Of a stretch of 64,000 nucleotides of DNA, positions 1 to 8,296 are shown in pieces. The stretch is from Nonomuraea dietziae. GTDB taxonomy: Bacteria > Actinomycetota > Actinomycetes > Streptosporangiales > Streptosporangiaceae. Location of the stretch: contig NZ_JACIBV010000002.1 of assembly GCF_014195505.1 (NCBI RefSeq), positions 852,790 to 916,789 on the forward strand. The letters run 5' to 3'. The notes beneath the pieces were generated by a model that was not told where the DNA came from, made no database searches, and saw only the letters and a program-made list of their open reading frames with translations. Position 1 is the stretch's first letter. Each line of letters begins with the position of its first letter. The position numbers and the translations under genes were made by a program.

Positions 1-794
1 CGGCTGGCCGAGCTCCAGCATCACGTAGTTGGCGACGTCGACGGCCAGGGAGACCGGGCGCATGCCCGCCCTGGTCAGCCTGGTGCGCATCCACAGCGGG
101 CTGGGCGCCGAGGGGTCGAAGCCGCGCACCTCGCGCAGCACGAACCTGTCGCACGCGGTCGGGTCGCCGATCGAGGCCGGGTAGGCGGGCTCGGTGGCGG
201 CCGGCAGCTCGACGGCGGCGGGGTCGCGGAAGGCGACGCCGAAGGCGGTGGCCGCCTCGCGCGCCACACCCCTGATCGACAGGGCGTAGCCGATGTCGGG
301 GGTGATCTCCAGCTCGATCACGTCGTCGCGCAGGCCGAGCAGCTCGACCACGTCGGCGCCGATCGGGGTGTCAGCGGGCAGGACCATGATGCCGTTGTGG
401 TCGTCGCCGAGGCCGAGCTCGCGCTCGGAGCAGATCATGCCCTCGGACAGGCGGCCGTAGGTCTTGCGCGCGCCGACCTCGAAGCCGCCGGGCAGCACGC
501 CGCCCGGCAGCACGACGGGCACGCGGTCGCCCGCGACGAAGTTGCTGGCGCCACAGACGATCTGGCGCGGCTCGGCCTCGCCGACCTCGACCATGCAGTG
601 GCGGATCGGCTTCTTGAAACCGGTCAGCTCCTCGACCGAGAGCACCTCGCCGACGACGACGTTCTTCACGTCGTGGCCGTGGGAGGTGATGCTCTCGAGC
701 TTGAGACCCGCGGCGGTGAGCTTGTCCGCCACCTCGTGCGCGGTGACGGCGGGGAGGTCGACGTGCTCCCGCAGCCAGGAAAGCGGGACCTTCA

Positions 795-795
<1 letters not shown>
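1..795 (-). CDS. pheT: Phenylalanyl-tRNA synthetase beta subunit (5' part only)
   Basis: Only the amino-terminal 265 codons are present; the gene runs off the left edge. PheT pairs with PheS in the cytoplasmic alpha2-beta2 enzyme that charges tRNA-Phe. The protein opens MKVPLSWLREHVDLP and continues into the EMAP/OB-fold tRNA-binding domain (about residues 40-150, with IVCGASNFVAGDRV). A B3/B4 editing domain is expected further on but is outside the window. The ATG is supported by its TGATG overlap with the pheS stop and by GGAG a few bases upstream, so the pair is translationally coupled. Identification is firm from sequence and neighbour. Confidence 0.95.
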
Positions 796-1892
<1,097 letters not shown>

Positions 1893-2021
1893 GAGAGAGC
1901 TCCGTATCCAGGGCTTGAGCGGACCCGAGTCTAGTCGGATCGCCAGGACGGGTCGTGCGGCGACGGCCGGTCTGTGGAAAAGCGGCGGTCTGCCGTACCT
2001 GCTGGGAAAGCCCGCAGATCC

Positions 2022-3104
2022 CTACGCGAAGTCGGGGGTGCCTGCGGGCATGGTAAATCGGAACTCCGCCCCGCCCTCGGGCGCCCGCTGCACGGTGATC
2101 GTGCCGCCGTGGGCCTCGACCAGGCCCTTGACGATGAACAGGCCGAGACCCGTGCCGCCGCGCCTGCGGCTGTTGCCGCGCCAGAACTGCCTGAAGACGC
2201 GCGGGGCCAGCTCGGGCGCGATGCCCTCTCCCTGGTCTCGCACGGACACGGCAACTCCCCAGCCGACGGATTCGATCTCGATCGTGACGGTGCCCCTTCC
2301 GTGGCGCACCGCGTTCTCCACCAGGTTACCGAGAATCTGGTCGATCTTGTCCGAGTCGAGCCACATTTCCGGCAGCCCGTCGGCGACGTTCAGCCTGAAG
2401 CGGTCTTCGGGCTCGCCCGCAGCGACCCTGCCCGCGATGATCCTGCGCGCGCGGGCGGCCACGTCGACCACCTGGCGGTGGACCTCCAGCCGCCCCGACT
2501 CGATGCGCGAGACGTCGAGCAGCTCGGTGATCAGCCTGGTCACCCTGTCGGCGTCGTTGTTGACCGTCTCGAGCATCACGAGCTTCTGCTCTTCGGTGAA
2601 GCGGGTCCACTTGGCCAGCAGGGTGGCGGTGAAGCCCTTCACGCTGGTCAGCGGCGAGCGCAGCTCGTGGGCGACCGTGGAGACCAGGTCGGCTCTGCTG
2701 CGCTCCAGCCTGGCCCTCGCACCTCCGTCGCGCAGTGTGATCGTCACCCGCTCGACGTCGCCGCCCCGCTCGGGCGTGCGCACCAGCCTGGCGGTGACGT
2801 GCAGTTCCTGCCCGCCCGGCAGGTGCAGCGGCCGCTCGGACACTCTCGTCCTGGTGCGGAGACCGCCGTGGGGGTCGAGGCACTTCCACCACTCGCGCCC
2901 GTCGTGGTCACGAAAAGGGAAGACCTCGTTGACGTCACCGCCGACGGCCCGCTCGCGGGTGACGCCCGTGAGCCTCGTCGCGGCCCGGTTGACGGCCAGG
3001 ATCGTGCCGAACCCATCGGTCACGATGAGCCCGTCGGGAAGCTCGTCGATCGGCACCGTGCACGAGGGATCGGCTCCTCGCCAATCGGTGTCTTCGCCGT
3101 GCAC
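2022..3104 (-). CDS. Soluble PAS-domain sensor histidine kinase
   Basis: A 360-residue histidine kinase with no membrane segment, so it probably senses a cytoplasmic signal. Residues 20-125 form a PAS-like sensor (LPDGLIVTDGFGTILAVNRAA). The phosphorylated histidine is H146 in the H-box HELRSPLTS. The ATPase domain shows an N-box (NLVENAVRHG), G1 (DQGEGI) and G2 (GTGLGLFIV). No response regulator is adjacent, so it is an orphan here. A kinase in this place between trmH and pheS also occurs in Streptomyces, as I recall, suggesting a conserved but unexplained link to the translation cluster. It starts with GTG. Family call is firm; the signal and partner are unknown. Confidence 0.9.
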   Translation of the reverse strand: MHGEDTDWRGADPSCTVPIDELPDGLIVTDGFGTILAVNRAATRLTGVTRERAVGGDVNEVFPFRDHDGREWWKCLDPHGGLRTRTRVSERPLHLPGGQELHVTARLVRTPERGGDVERVTITLRDGGARARLERSRADLVSTVAHELRSPLTSVKGFTATLLAKWTRFTEEQKLVMLETVNNDADRVTRLITELLDVSRIESGRLEVHRQVVDVAARARRIIAGRVAAGEPEDRFRLNVADGLPEMWLDSDKIDQILGNLVENAVRHGRGTVTIEIESVGWGVAVSVRDQGEGIAPELAPRVFRQFWRGNSRRRGGTGLGLFIVKGLVEAHGGTITVQRAPEGGAEFRFTMPAGTPDFA

Positions 3105-3263
3105 GAACCTCGCCTCCTTGACCTACAAGGCCGACAATAGCGGGTTTCCCGCACCCGAGGGGAGCCGCGACGCCCGCCCGTCGGCGGCTCGATCGGGCGT
3201 GCGTCTCGTACGGCTCGCCCGCCGGCGCCCACCCGATGAACGCGCGCCGCCGCTGGCCGGTCA

Positions 3264-3376
3264 CGTGGACGGTCAGCTCGCCCTGGGCCCCGGCCGATGC
3301 CGTGGGACGGTCAGCCCGCGCGCTGCGCCCTGGCCCTTGCCGTGGGACGGTCAGCCCGCGCGCTGGGCCCTGGCCG
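3264..3376 (-). repeat. Three tandem copies of the trmH 3' end
   Basis: Two nearly identical 40-base units (from 3301 and from 3341, core CGTGGGACGGTCAGCCCGCG) follow a more degenerate unit at 3264-3300. The unit at 3341 contains the real trmH stop and last codons; the other two repeat that gene end downstream, each keeping the TCA (TGA) triplet. This looks like slippage or unequal-crossover duplication of a gene terminus. Confidence 0.8.
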
Positions 3377-4154
3377 AGGCGTACAGGCACACGGCCGCGG
3401 CGGTGGCCAGGTTGAGGCTCTCGGCCTGGCCGTAGATGGGCACCCGCACCACGTCGTCGGCCAGCGCCAGCACCTCCTCGGGAAGCCCCCACGCCTCGTT
3501 GCCGAACACCCAGGCCGTCGGCCCCGACAGCTCGACGTCGTCGAGCGTGTGCTTGCCCGACCCGTCGGCCGCCAACACGCGCAGCCCGCTGTCCTTCAGC
3601 CGCTGGACGGCCTGGCCCACCGGCGAGCCGATCACCACCGGCAGGTGGAACAGGCTGCCCGCGCTCGCTCTGACGCATTTGCCGTTGTAGGGGTCGACGG
3701 AGGCGTCGGTGAAGACCACGGAGTCAGCGCCCGCCGCGTCGGCGGTGCGCATGACGGTGCCGGCGTTGCCTGGGTCGCGCACGTGCGCGAGCACCGCCAC
3801 CAGCCGGGCGCGCTCGGTCACGGCCTCCTCCAGCGGCGTGTGGACCAGGCCGCAGACGGCCACCAGCCCCTGCGGGGTGACCGTCTGGGACAGCTCGGCC
3901 ATCACCTCGCCGCTGGCGCGGTGGACGGGCAGGCCCTTCAGCGTGGCCTCGGTGATGAGGTCGCCGTGGCGCAGCTCGGCCTCGGCGGTGGTGAACAGCT
4001 CCACCACGACGCCGTCGAGCTTCAACGCCTCACGGACGGCCTGCGGGCCCTCGGCGAGGAACTTGCGGTCCTGCTCCCTGAAGGCGCGCTTGGTGAGCCT
4101 GCGCGCCGCTTTCACCCGCGGCGCCTTCACATTGGTCAGCTCGGATCCGGCCAT
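3351..4154 (-). CDS. TrmH/SpoU-family RNA 2'-O-methyltransferase
   Basis: A 267-residue SPOUT methyltransferase expected to methylate a ribose 2'-OH in rRNA or tRNA using S-adenosylmethionine; the exact nucleotide cannot be read from sequence. The N-terminal 90 residues are the substrate-binding domain (AARRLTKRAFREQDRKFLAEG). The knotted catalytic domain follows with NAGTVMRTADAAGADSVV, FGNEAWGLPEEV and SLNLATAAAVCLYA (SpoU motifs 1-3). It lies downstream of rplT, the usual place for this family in actinobacteria, but beyond the rplT terminator, so it may have its own promoter. Its 3' end is duplicated in tandem downstream. Confidence 0.9.
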   Translation of the reverse strand: MAGSELTNVKAPRVKAARRLTKRAFREQDRKFLAEGPQAVREALKLDGVVVELFTTAEAELRHGDLITEATLKGLPVHRASGEVMAELSQTVTPQGLVAVCGLVHTPLEEAVTERARLVAVLAHVRDPGNAGTVMRTADAAGADSVVFTDASVDPYNGKCVRASAGSLFHLPVVIGSPVGQAVQRLKDSGLRVLAADGSGKHTLDDVELSGPTAWVFGNEAWGLPEEVLALADDVVRVPIYGQAESLNLATAAAVCLYASARAQRAG

Positions 4155-4300
4155 GCCCTCTGTCCCCCACTCCTCGAACGCTCATGCCCCGCACGAGCCA
4201 TTGTCCAGCCCTCTCGCCCCGTCCCTGGCCGTCGGCGACCACACGCCGGCTGGGACGGGGTGAGGTACGGAGGGGCGACCGGGTCGCGCACAAAGCAAAG

Positions 4301-4326
4301 GGGCCCACCGACATGTCGGTGGGCCC
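4301..4326 (-). terminator. Terminator after rplT
   Basis: A perfect 26-base palindrome (12-base arms, GGGCCCACCGAC) lies 20 bases after the rplT stop. On the minus strand it is followed by CTTTGCTTTG. It should end the infC-rpmI-rplT transcript before trmH. Confidence 0.85.
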
Positions 4327-4346
4327 TGAAAACCGTGTGGGAACGG

Positions 4347-4730
4347 TCAGCCCGCAGCCGGGGCGTTCACGTTCGCCGGCAGAGCCTTCTTGGCGGCCTC
4401 GACCAGCGTCGCGAAGGTCTGGCTGTCGTTGACCGCGAGGTCAGCGAGGATCTTGCGGTCGACCTCGATGTTGGCCAGTCGCAGACCCTGGATCAGGCGG
4501 TTGTAGGTCATGCCGTTCTGACGAGCCGCAGCGTTGATCCGCTGGATCCACAGGCGACGGAAAGCGCCCTTGCGGTCCTTGCGGTCACGATAGGCGTAGG
4601 TCATCGAGTGGAGCATCTGCTCCTTGGCCTTGCGGTACAGCCTCGACCGCTGGCCACGGTAACCCTTCGCCCGCTCGAGGACGACCCTGCGCTTCTTCTT
4701 GGCGTTGAGCGCCCGCTTCACGCGTGCCAT
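4347..4730 (-). CDS. rplT: Ribosomal protein bL20
   Basis: A 127-residue protein of the 50S subunit needed early in its assembly, binding 23S rRNA. It opens MARVKRALNAKKKRRVVLERAKGY with the usual basic N-terminal tail and contains YRDRKDRKGAFRRLWIQRINAA, diagnostic of bL20; length is normal. It is the last gene of infC-rpmI-rplT, 24 bases after rpmI, and is followed by a strong terminator. In several bacteria L20 represses this operon; whether that happens here is not shown by the sequence. Confidence 0.98.
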   Translation of the reverse strand: MARVKRALNAKKKRRVVLERAKGYRGQRSRLYRKAKEQMLHSMTYAYRDRKDRKGAFRRLWIQRINAAARQNGMTYNRLIQGLRLANIEVDRKILADLAVNDSQTFATLVEAAKKALPANVNAPAAG

Positions 4731-4754
4731 GTTGTATCTCCCCGGGGACTTGCG

Positions 4755-4949
4755 CTACTTAGCGAGCAGCTTCTTGATCTTCTTGGAGTCAGCGTCGGAA
4801 ACGACGACATCATTCTTGAGACGGCGCGTCAGCGTGGACGACTTCCACTCGTTGTAGTGCGCGCGGCTGGCGCGACGGCGCTTGAGCTTGCCGGTGCCGG
4901 TAAGCCGGAACCGCTTCTTCGCACCGCTGTGCGTCTTCATCTTCGGCAT
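4755..4949 (-). CDS. rpmI: Ribosomal protein bL35
   Basis: A 64-residue, highly basic 50S protein beginning MPKMKTHSGAKKRFRLTGTG, the signature of bL35. It lies between infC and rplT in the universal infC-rpmI-rplT order. The ATG is preceded by a GGGAGAGACGG stretch that can act as ribosome-binding site. Nothing is unusual in length or composition. Confidence 0.97.
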   Translation of the reverse strand: MPKMKTHSGAKKRFRLTGTGKLKRRRASRAHYNEWKSSTLTRRLKNDVVVSDADSKKIKKLLAK

Positions 4950-5071
4950 CTCGCCGTCTCTCCCTCAATTCGTCCGTGCCGACATCCCGGGCCGGTGTGG
5001 GCCGGCCCGGTTGCGGCGTGTTCCTCTGGCGCGCTGGCTGGGTTGCCTGTAAGGCTAACCCCAACTGCGGG

Positions 5072-5659
5072 TCACTCTTCCGGTTCGGAGAGCTCCTCGT
5101 CGCCACGCTGTGCCTTTGCCGCGGCCTTTTCGGCCTTGGCCTCGGCCTTCTTCTTGTGCGGACCGATCACCATGATCATGTTACGACCGTCCTGCTTCGG
5201 CTGGGACTCGACGAAGCCGAGCTCCGTCACGTCCTCTGCCAGCCGCTGGAGGAGCCGGAAACCCAGCTCGGGACGCGACTGCTCACGTCCGCGGAACATG
5301 ATCGTGACTTTGACCTTGTCCCCGGCCTTGAGGAACCGCACCACGTGACCCTTCTTGGTCTCGTAGTCGTGCGGGTCGATCTTCGGGCGGAGCTTGATCT
5401 CCTTGATGATCGTGTGCGCCTGATTCTTGCGCGCCTCGCGCGCCTTCATCGCGGACTCGTACTTGAACTTGCCGTAGTCCATGAGCTTGCACACGGGCGG
5501 ACGAGCCGTGGCCGCGACCTCGACCAGGTCGAGGTCGGCCTCCTGAGCGAGCTTCAGTGCATCGTGAATCGACACGATGCCGACCTGCTCACCGTTCGGG
5601 CCGACGAGGCGAACCTCGGGCACACGGATGCGCTCGTTGATGCGGGGCTCAGTGCTGAT
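5072..5659 (-). CDS. infC: Translation initiation factor IF-3, probable ATC start
   Basis: IF-3 binds the 30S subunit, prevents premature 50S joining and proofreads start-codon pairing. With the start proposed here the protein has 195 residues: an N-terminal domain (STEPRINERIRVPEVRLVG), a linker, and the C-terminal domain (KVKVTIMFRGREQSRPELG), followed by a charged Lys/Glu/Ala tail. The frame stays open upstream, but homology begins at ISTEPRIN. There an ATC codon (5657-5659) sits four bases after a perfect AGGAGG (5664-5669). A non-AUG start allows IF-3 to repress its own translation, as with AUU in E. coli. The longer 251-codon reading is unlikely because it would translate the leader hairpin. 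Confidence 0.93.
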   Translation of the reverse strand: MSTEPRINERIRVPEVRLVGPNGEQVGIVSIHDALKLAQEADLDLVEVAATARPPVCKLMDYGKFKYESAMKAREARKNQAHTIIKEIKLRPKIDPHDYETKKGHVVRFLKAGDKVKVTIMFRGREQSRPELGFRLLQRLAEDVTELGFVESQPKQDGRNMIMVIGPHKKKAEAKAEKAAAKAQRGDEELSEPEE

Positions 5660-5726
5660 GGGGCCTCCTAGGTATGCGATCCCTACGCGCTCGATCGTGC
5701 CGGGCATCGGCGCGCGCCTAAACGCG

Positions 5727-5756
5727 AAAATGCCCCGCACGTCGCGCATGCGGGGC
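5727..5756 (-). promoter_or_regulatory. Leader hairpin with U-tract upstream of infC
   Basis: On the minus strand an 8-base stem (GCCCCGCA/TGCGGGGC) with a 9-base loop is followed by ATTTTCGCGTTT. It sits about 70 bases before the infC start and has the form of an intrinsic terminator. This suggests attenuation of the infC operon, but no antiterminator or ligand-binding fold was identified. Confidence 0.6.
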
Positions 5757-5981
5757 CACTGAGCTTGGCGGCTCGAATGGCCGTAAGCTCCCCGGAGTAA
5801 GTCCGGCGTGATCCTTGACCCGGCCACCTTGCGGTGACACAGGTGGGAGGGGGACCTCCGCTTGCGCGTCCAGCAGGCATGCCGGACCGATCAGAGAGCT
5901 ACATTACCACAACCACGCGCGTGCGCCGAATCATCCCGTCTCCTCCTTCTCCCCCGCACCGACATCGGTGAGAGCTACTAT

Positions 5982-5998
5982 CTAGACAGACTAGACAG
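5982..5998 (+). promoter_or_regulatory. Direct repeat before the antitoxin gene, possible operator
   Basis: Two copies of CTAGACAG (5982-5989 and 5991-5998) stand directly before and partly overlap the AGGAGG of the antitoxin. Antitoxins of this type repress their own operon, so the pair is a candidate operator. The assignment rests on position only. Confidence 0.4.
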
Positions 5999-6007
5999 GA
6001 GGCCATG

Positions 6008-6265
6008 ATGGGTTCGTGGCAGTTGCAGGAAGCCAAGCAGCGCTTCAGCGAGGTGGTGCGTAAGGCGCACGACGAGGGGCCGCAGATCATCACCAGGCAC
6101 GGGGACGAGGTGGCGGTCATCCTCGACATGGCAGAGTACCGCCGGATCAAGGGCGGCGAGCCGGACTTCAAGGAGTTCCTCATGTCGGGGCCCGACCTGA
6201 GCACACTCGACCTCACCCGCTCGCGCGATCTGCCACGAGAGATCGACTTCGGAGTGGACTGGTGA
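6008..6265 (+). CDS. Phd/YefM-family antitoxin
   Basis: An 85-residue protein opening MGSWQLQEAKQRFSEVVRKA, followed by a glycine turn and EVAVILDMAEYRRI, the typical Phd/YefM DNA-binding fold. The acidic and hydrophobic C-terminus (residues 55-85) would wrap the toxin. A second in-frame ATG at 6005 is only two bases from the Shine-Dalgarno sequence (5997-6002), so 6008 is preferred. Its stop overlaps the toxin start by four bases (GTGA). The unit runs against the surrounding minus-strand housekeeping genes, which suggests insertion between infC and aroE. Confidence 0.88.
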   Translation: MGSWQLQEAKQRFSEVVRKAHDEGPQIITRHGDEVAVILDMAEYRRIKGGEPDFKEFLMSGPDLSTLDLTRSRDLPREIDFGVDW

Positions 6266-6678
6266 ACTACCTGCTCGACACCAACGTCATCTCCGAGATG
6301 ACCAAGCGCCGGCGTGCCCCGCAGGTCACTGCCTGGCTCGAGACCGTCAACGGCCCAACACTTCACACGAGCGTTCTCGTCCTCGGCGAGATCCGCAAAG
6401 GCGTCGAACAGACGCGGCGACGCGATCCCGCGCAGGCCGCGGCCTTCGAGTCCTGGCTCTCGCGGCTGCAGAACGAGTTCGGGTTGCGGATCACCCCCGT
6501 CACCGCCGAAGTGGCCGAGGAGTGGGGAAGGTTCAACGCCGTGCGGACCGTGCCGGTGATCGACGCTCTCATCGGTGCCACGGCGCGCGCCCACGGCTGG
6601 ACGCTCGCCACTCGCAACACCAAGGACTTCGCCGGGCTGGACCTTGAGGTCGTCAACCCGTTCGAGTGGCCCGTCTGA
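6262..6678 (+). CDS. vapC: PIN-domain toxin, VapC type
   Basis: A 138-residue PIN-domain ribonuclease, probably cutting RNA to halt growth when free of its antitoxin. Acidic residues expected for the metal site are visible: D6 (LLDTNVISE), the Glu in LGEIRKG, the Asp in VIDALIGATA and the Asp in TRNTKDF. It begins with GTG overlapping the antitoxin stop. Its last 26 bases overlap the 3' end of the convergent aroE. The antitoxin is Phd-like rather than VapB-like, a common mix. Target RNA cannot be predicted. Confidence 0.9.
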   Translation: MNYLLDTNVISEMTKRRRAPQVTAWLETVNGPTLHTSVLVLGEIRKGVEQTRRRDPAQAAAFESWLSRLQNEFGLRITPVTAEVAEEWGRFNAVRTVPVIDALIGATARAHGWTLATRNTKDFAGLDLEVVNPFEWPV

Positions 6679-7483
6679 GGATCTCGGCCTCGCCCGCCGC
6701 GCGCATCGCCTCGACCGGCACGTCCAGGCGGCCCGTCATCAACTCCACCTGCCTGACCGCCTGGTGCAGCAGCATCGCGAAGCCGCCGACCACCTTCCCG
6801 CCTCCCGCCTCCACCGAGGCCGCCAGGCGGGTCGGCCACGGGGCGTAGACGACGTCGAACAGCGCGGGCACGCGCGCGAGCTGACCGGCGAAGGAGTCGG
6901 CCGCGCCGCCCGGCAGCGTGGAGACCACCAGGTCGACCTCCAGCAGCGCCTCGAGCTTGTCGAACGACGCCACCGCGAGGGCCACTCCCAGCCGTTCGGC
7001 CACCTCGATCGTCTCCCCCGCCCTCGCGGGGTCGCGCGCCACCAGCGTCGCGGTCCGCAGGCCCAGGTTGCGCAGGGCCGCCAGCGCAGAGGCGGCGGTC
7101 GCGCCCGCGCCCAGCACCAGCGCCGAGCCGGGCGCGGGCACCCCGGCCTCGCCCAGGGCCCGCTCGATTCCGTAGACGTCGGTGTTGTCGCCGTGCCTCA
7201 CCCCGTCGGTGAACACCACCGTGTTGGCCCCGCCCACCTCGACGGCCAGGTCGGAGACCGTGTCGAGCAGCGGGAGCACGGCTCGTTTGAGCGGCATCGT
7301 CAGCGAGAGCCCCGCCCAGTCGGCCGAGTCGAGCAGGGCAGGCAGCCGCGCCTCGTCGCACTCGTGCGCCTCGTAGGTCCAGCCGGTCAGGCCCATGGCC
7401 TGGTAGGCCGCCCTGTGCAAGTAGGGCGAGAGCGAGTGCGCGATCGGCGACCCCAGCACCGCCGCCCGTCCCGTCGTCCGCAC
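6653..7483 (-). CDS. aroE: Shikimate dehydrogenase
   Basis: NADPH-dependent reduction of 3-dehydroshikimate to shikimate in aromatic amino-acid synthesis. The 276-residue protein has the substrate domain (VLGSPIAHSLSPYLHRAAY, MPLKR with the catalytic Lys, GGANTVV) and a Rossmann domain (ALVLGAGATAASALAAL). The C-terminus has the conserved GGFAMLLHQAVRQVELM. I use the GTG at 7483 because GGGGAGGA lies seven bases upstream; an in-frame start farther up would add about 17 unconserved residues. It is the last gene of the aroE-mltG-ruvX-alaS cluster but is separated from mltG by 800 bases of repeats. Confidence 0.93.
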   Translation of the reverse strand: MRTTGRAAVLGSPIAHSLSPYLHRAAYQAMGLTGWTYEAHECDEARLPALLDSADWAGLSLTMPLKRAVLPLLDTVSDLAVEVGGANTVVFTDGVRHGDNTDVYGIERALGEAGVPAPGSALVLGAGATAASALAALRNLGLRTATLVARDPARAGETIEVAERLGVALAVASFDKLEALLEVDLVVSTLPGGAADSFAGQLARVPALFDVVYAPWPTRLAASVEAGGGKVVGGFAMLLHQAVRQVELMTGRLDVPVEAMRAAGEAEILRRATRTG

Positions 7484-7708
7484 GCCCCGCTCCTCCCCCA
7501 CGCTGACCAATCCACAGGACTCTACCGCCCCCACCCGATCCCGCCCGAACAGCCGTGGCCGCCCGCGTCTGTGTCACAACCCCACCCCTGTACGGCAGGG
7601 CCCCCTGGCGCCACCGTGGTCACGGGGCCGGGCTCCCTCCAGGGATACGCCTCACCGAGCGCACGTGGCCGGCCGCCGTCACGGACACCCGAAGGCCACG
7701 CGGCCTCT

Positions 7709-7866
7709 GCGGGCGAGGTGAGGGCGAGCCAGGGGTGGAGGTCCTGGGCGAAGGGCGCGAGCGGCGCACGAGGCGTGGAGGTCTGCGGGCGAGGTCAGGG
7801 CGATCCAGGGAGAAGGTCCTGGGCGGAGGGCGCGAGCGGCGGACGAGGCGTGGAGGCCGAGGGGGG
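7709..7866. repeat. Two tandem units of about 76 bases
   Basis: The string GCGGGCGAGGT recurs at 7709 and 7785, and GTCCTGGGCG at 7741 and 7816, giving a period of 75-76 bases. The units share GGGCGCGAGCGGCG and ACGAGGCGTGGAGG blocks with scattered mismatches. It lies in the 813-base gap (7484-8296) upstream of aroE and downstream of mltG. No convincing gene was seen in this gap; open frames through it look like by-products of GC skew. Confidence 0.75.
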
Positions 7867-8033
7867 CAGTCGGCCGCCCTCACGAAGCGGGCGGCCGCTC
7901 CGCGTGGACCTCTTCGCGGACGACGTGACGGTGGGTCAGCGTCGCGCCCGAGGAGCGTCGGCCGGGCAGACGGTCAGCGGTGACCACCGGGGAGCATGAC
8001 GGCTTGCCGTACAGCCGAGCAGGACGCCCGCGC

Positions 8034-8250
8034 CGCGCACCGGCGGCTTCGTGAGGGCACGCCCGCGCGCACCGGCGGCTCTGTGAGGAAACGCCCGCGC
8101 GCACCGGCGGCTCTGTGAAGAAACGCCCGCGCGCGAACCCGCGGGTTACGTGTGGAAACGTTCGCGCGCGGGCCCGCGGCTGTGAGGGAACGTTCTCGGG
8201 CGGGCCCGCGGCTGGGTGAGGGAGCGCGCGCGGGCGGGCCCGGGGCTGCC
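8034..8250. repeat. Seven degenerate 32-base tandem repeats
   Basis: The element CGCGCACCGGCGGCTCTGTG recurs with a 32-base step at 8035, 8067 and 8099, then in diverging form near 8131, 8164, 8194 and 8226. Units abut directly with no spacers. The period is not a multiple of three, which argues against a coding repeat. It lies just downstream of the first mltG. Confidence 0.8.
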
Positions 8251-8263
8251 GCTGCGGAAGGCT

Positions 8264-8289
8264 CGCGGGCGAGACTCGGCTCGCCCGCG
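8264..8289 (-). terminator. Hairpin after mltG (first copy)
   Basis: A 10-base perfect stem (CGCGGGCGAG/CTCGCCCGCG) with a 6-base loop lies eight bases beyond the mltG stop. There is no U-tract, as is common in high-GC actinobacteria. It probably ends mltG transcription before the repeat tract. Confidence 0.5.
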
Positions 8290-8296
8290 GGAGCGG

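Noticed and set aside
5660..5827. Extended infC reading with 56 extra N-terminal codons
   Set aside because: The extension would translate the leader hairpin and shows no similarity to IF-3; AGGAGG points to the downstream ATC.
8034..8250. Possible CRISPR array from the regular 32-base repeat
   Set aside because: Units abut with no spacers, diverge steadily and no cas genes are near; it is a minisatellite.
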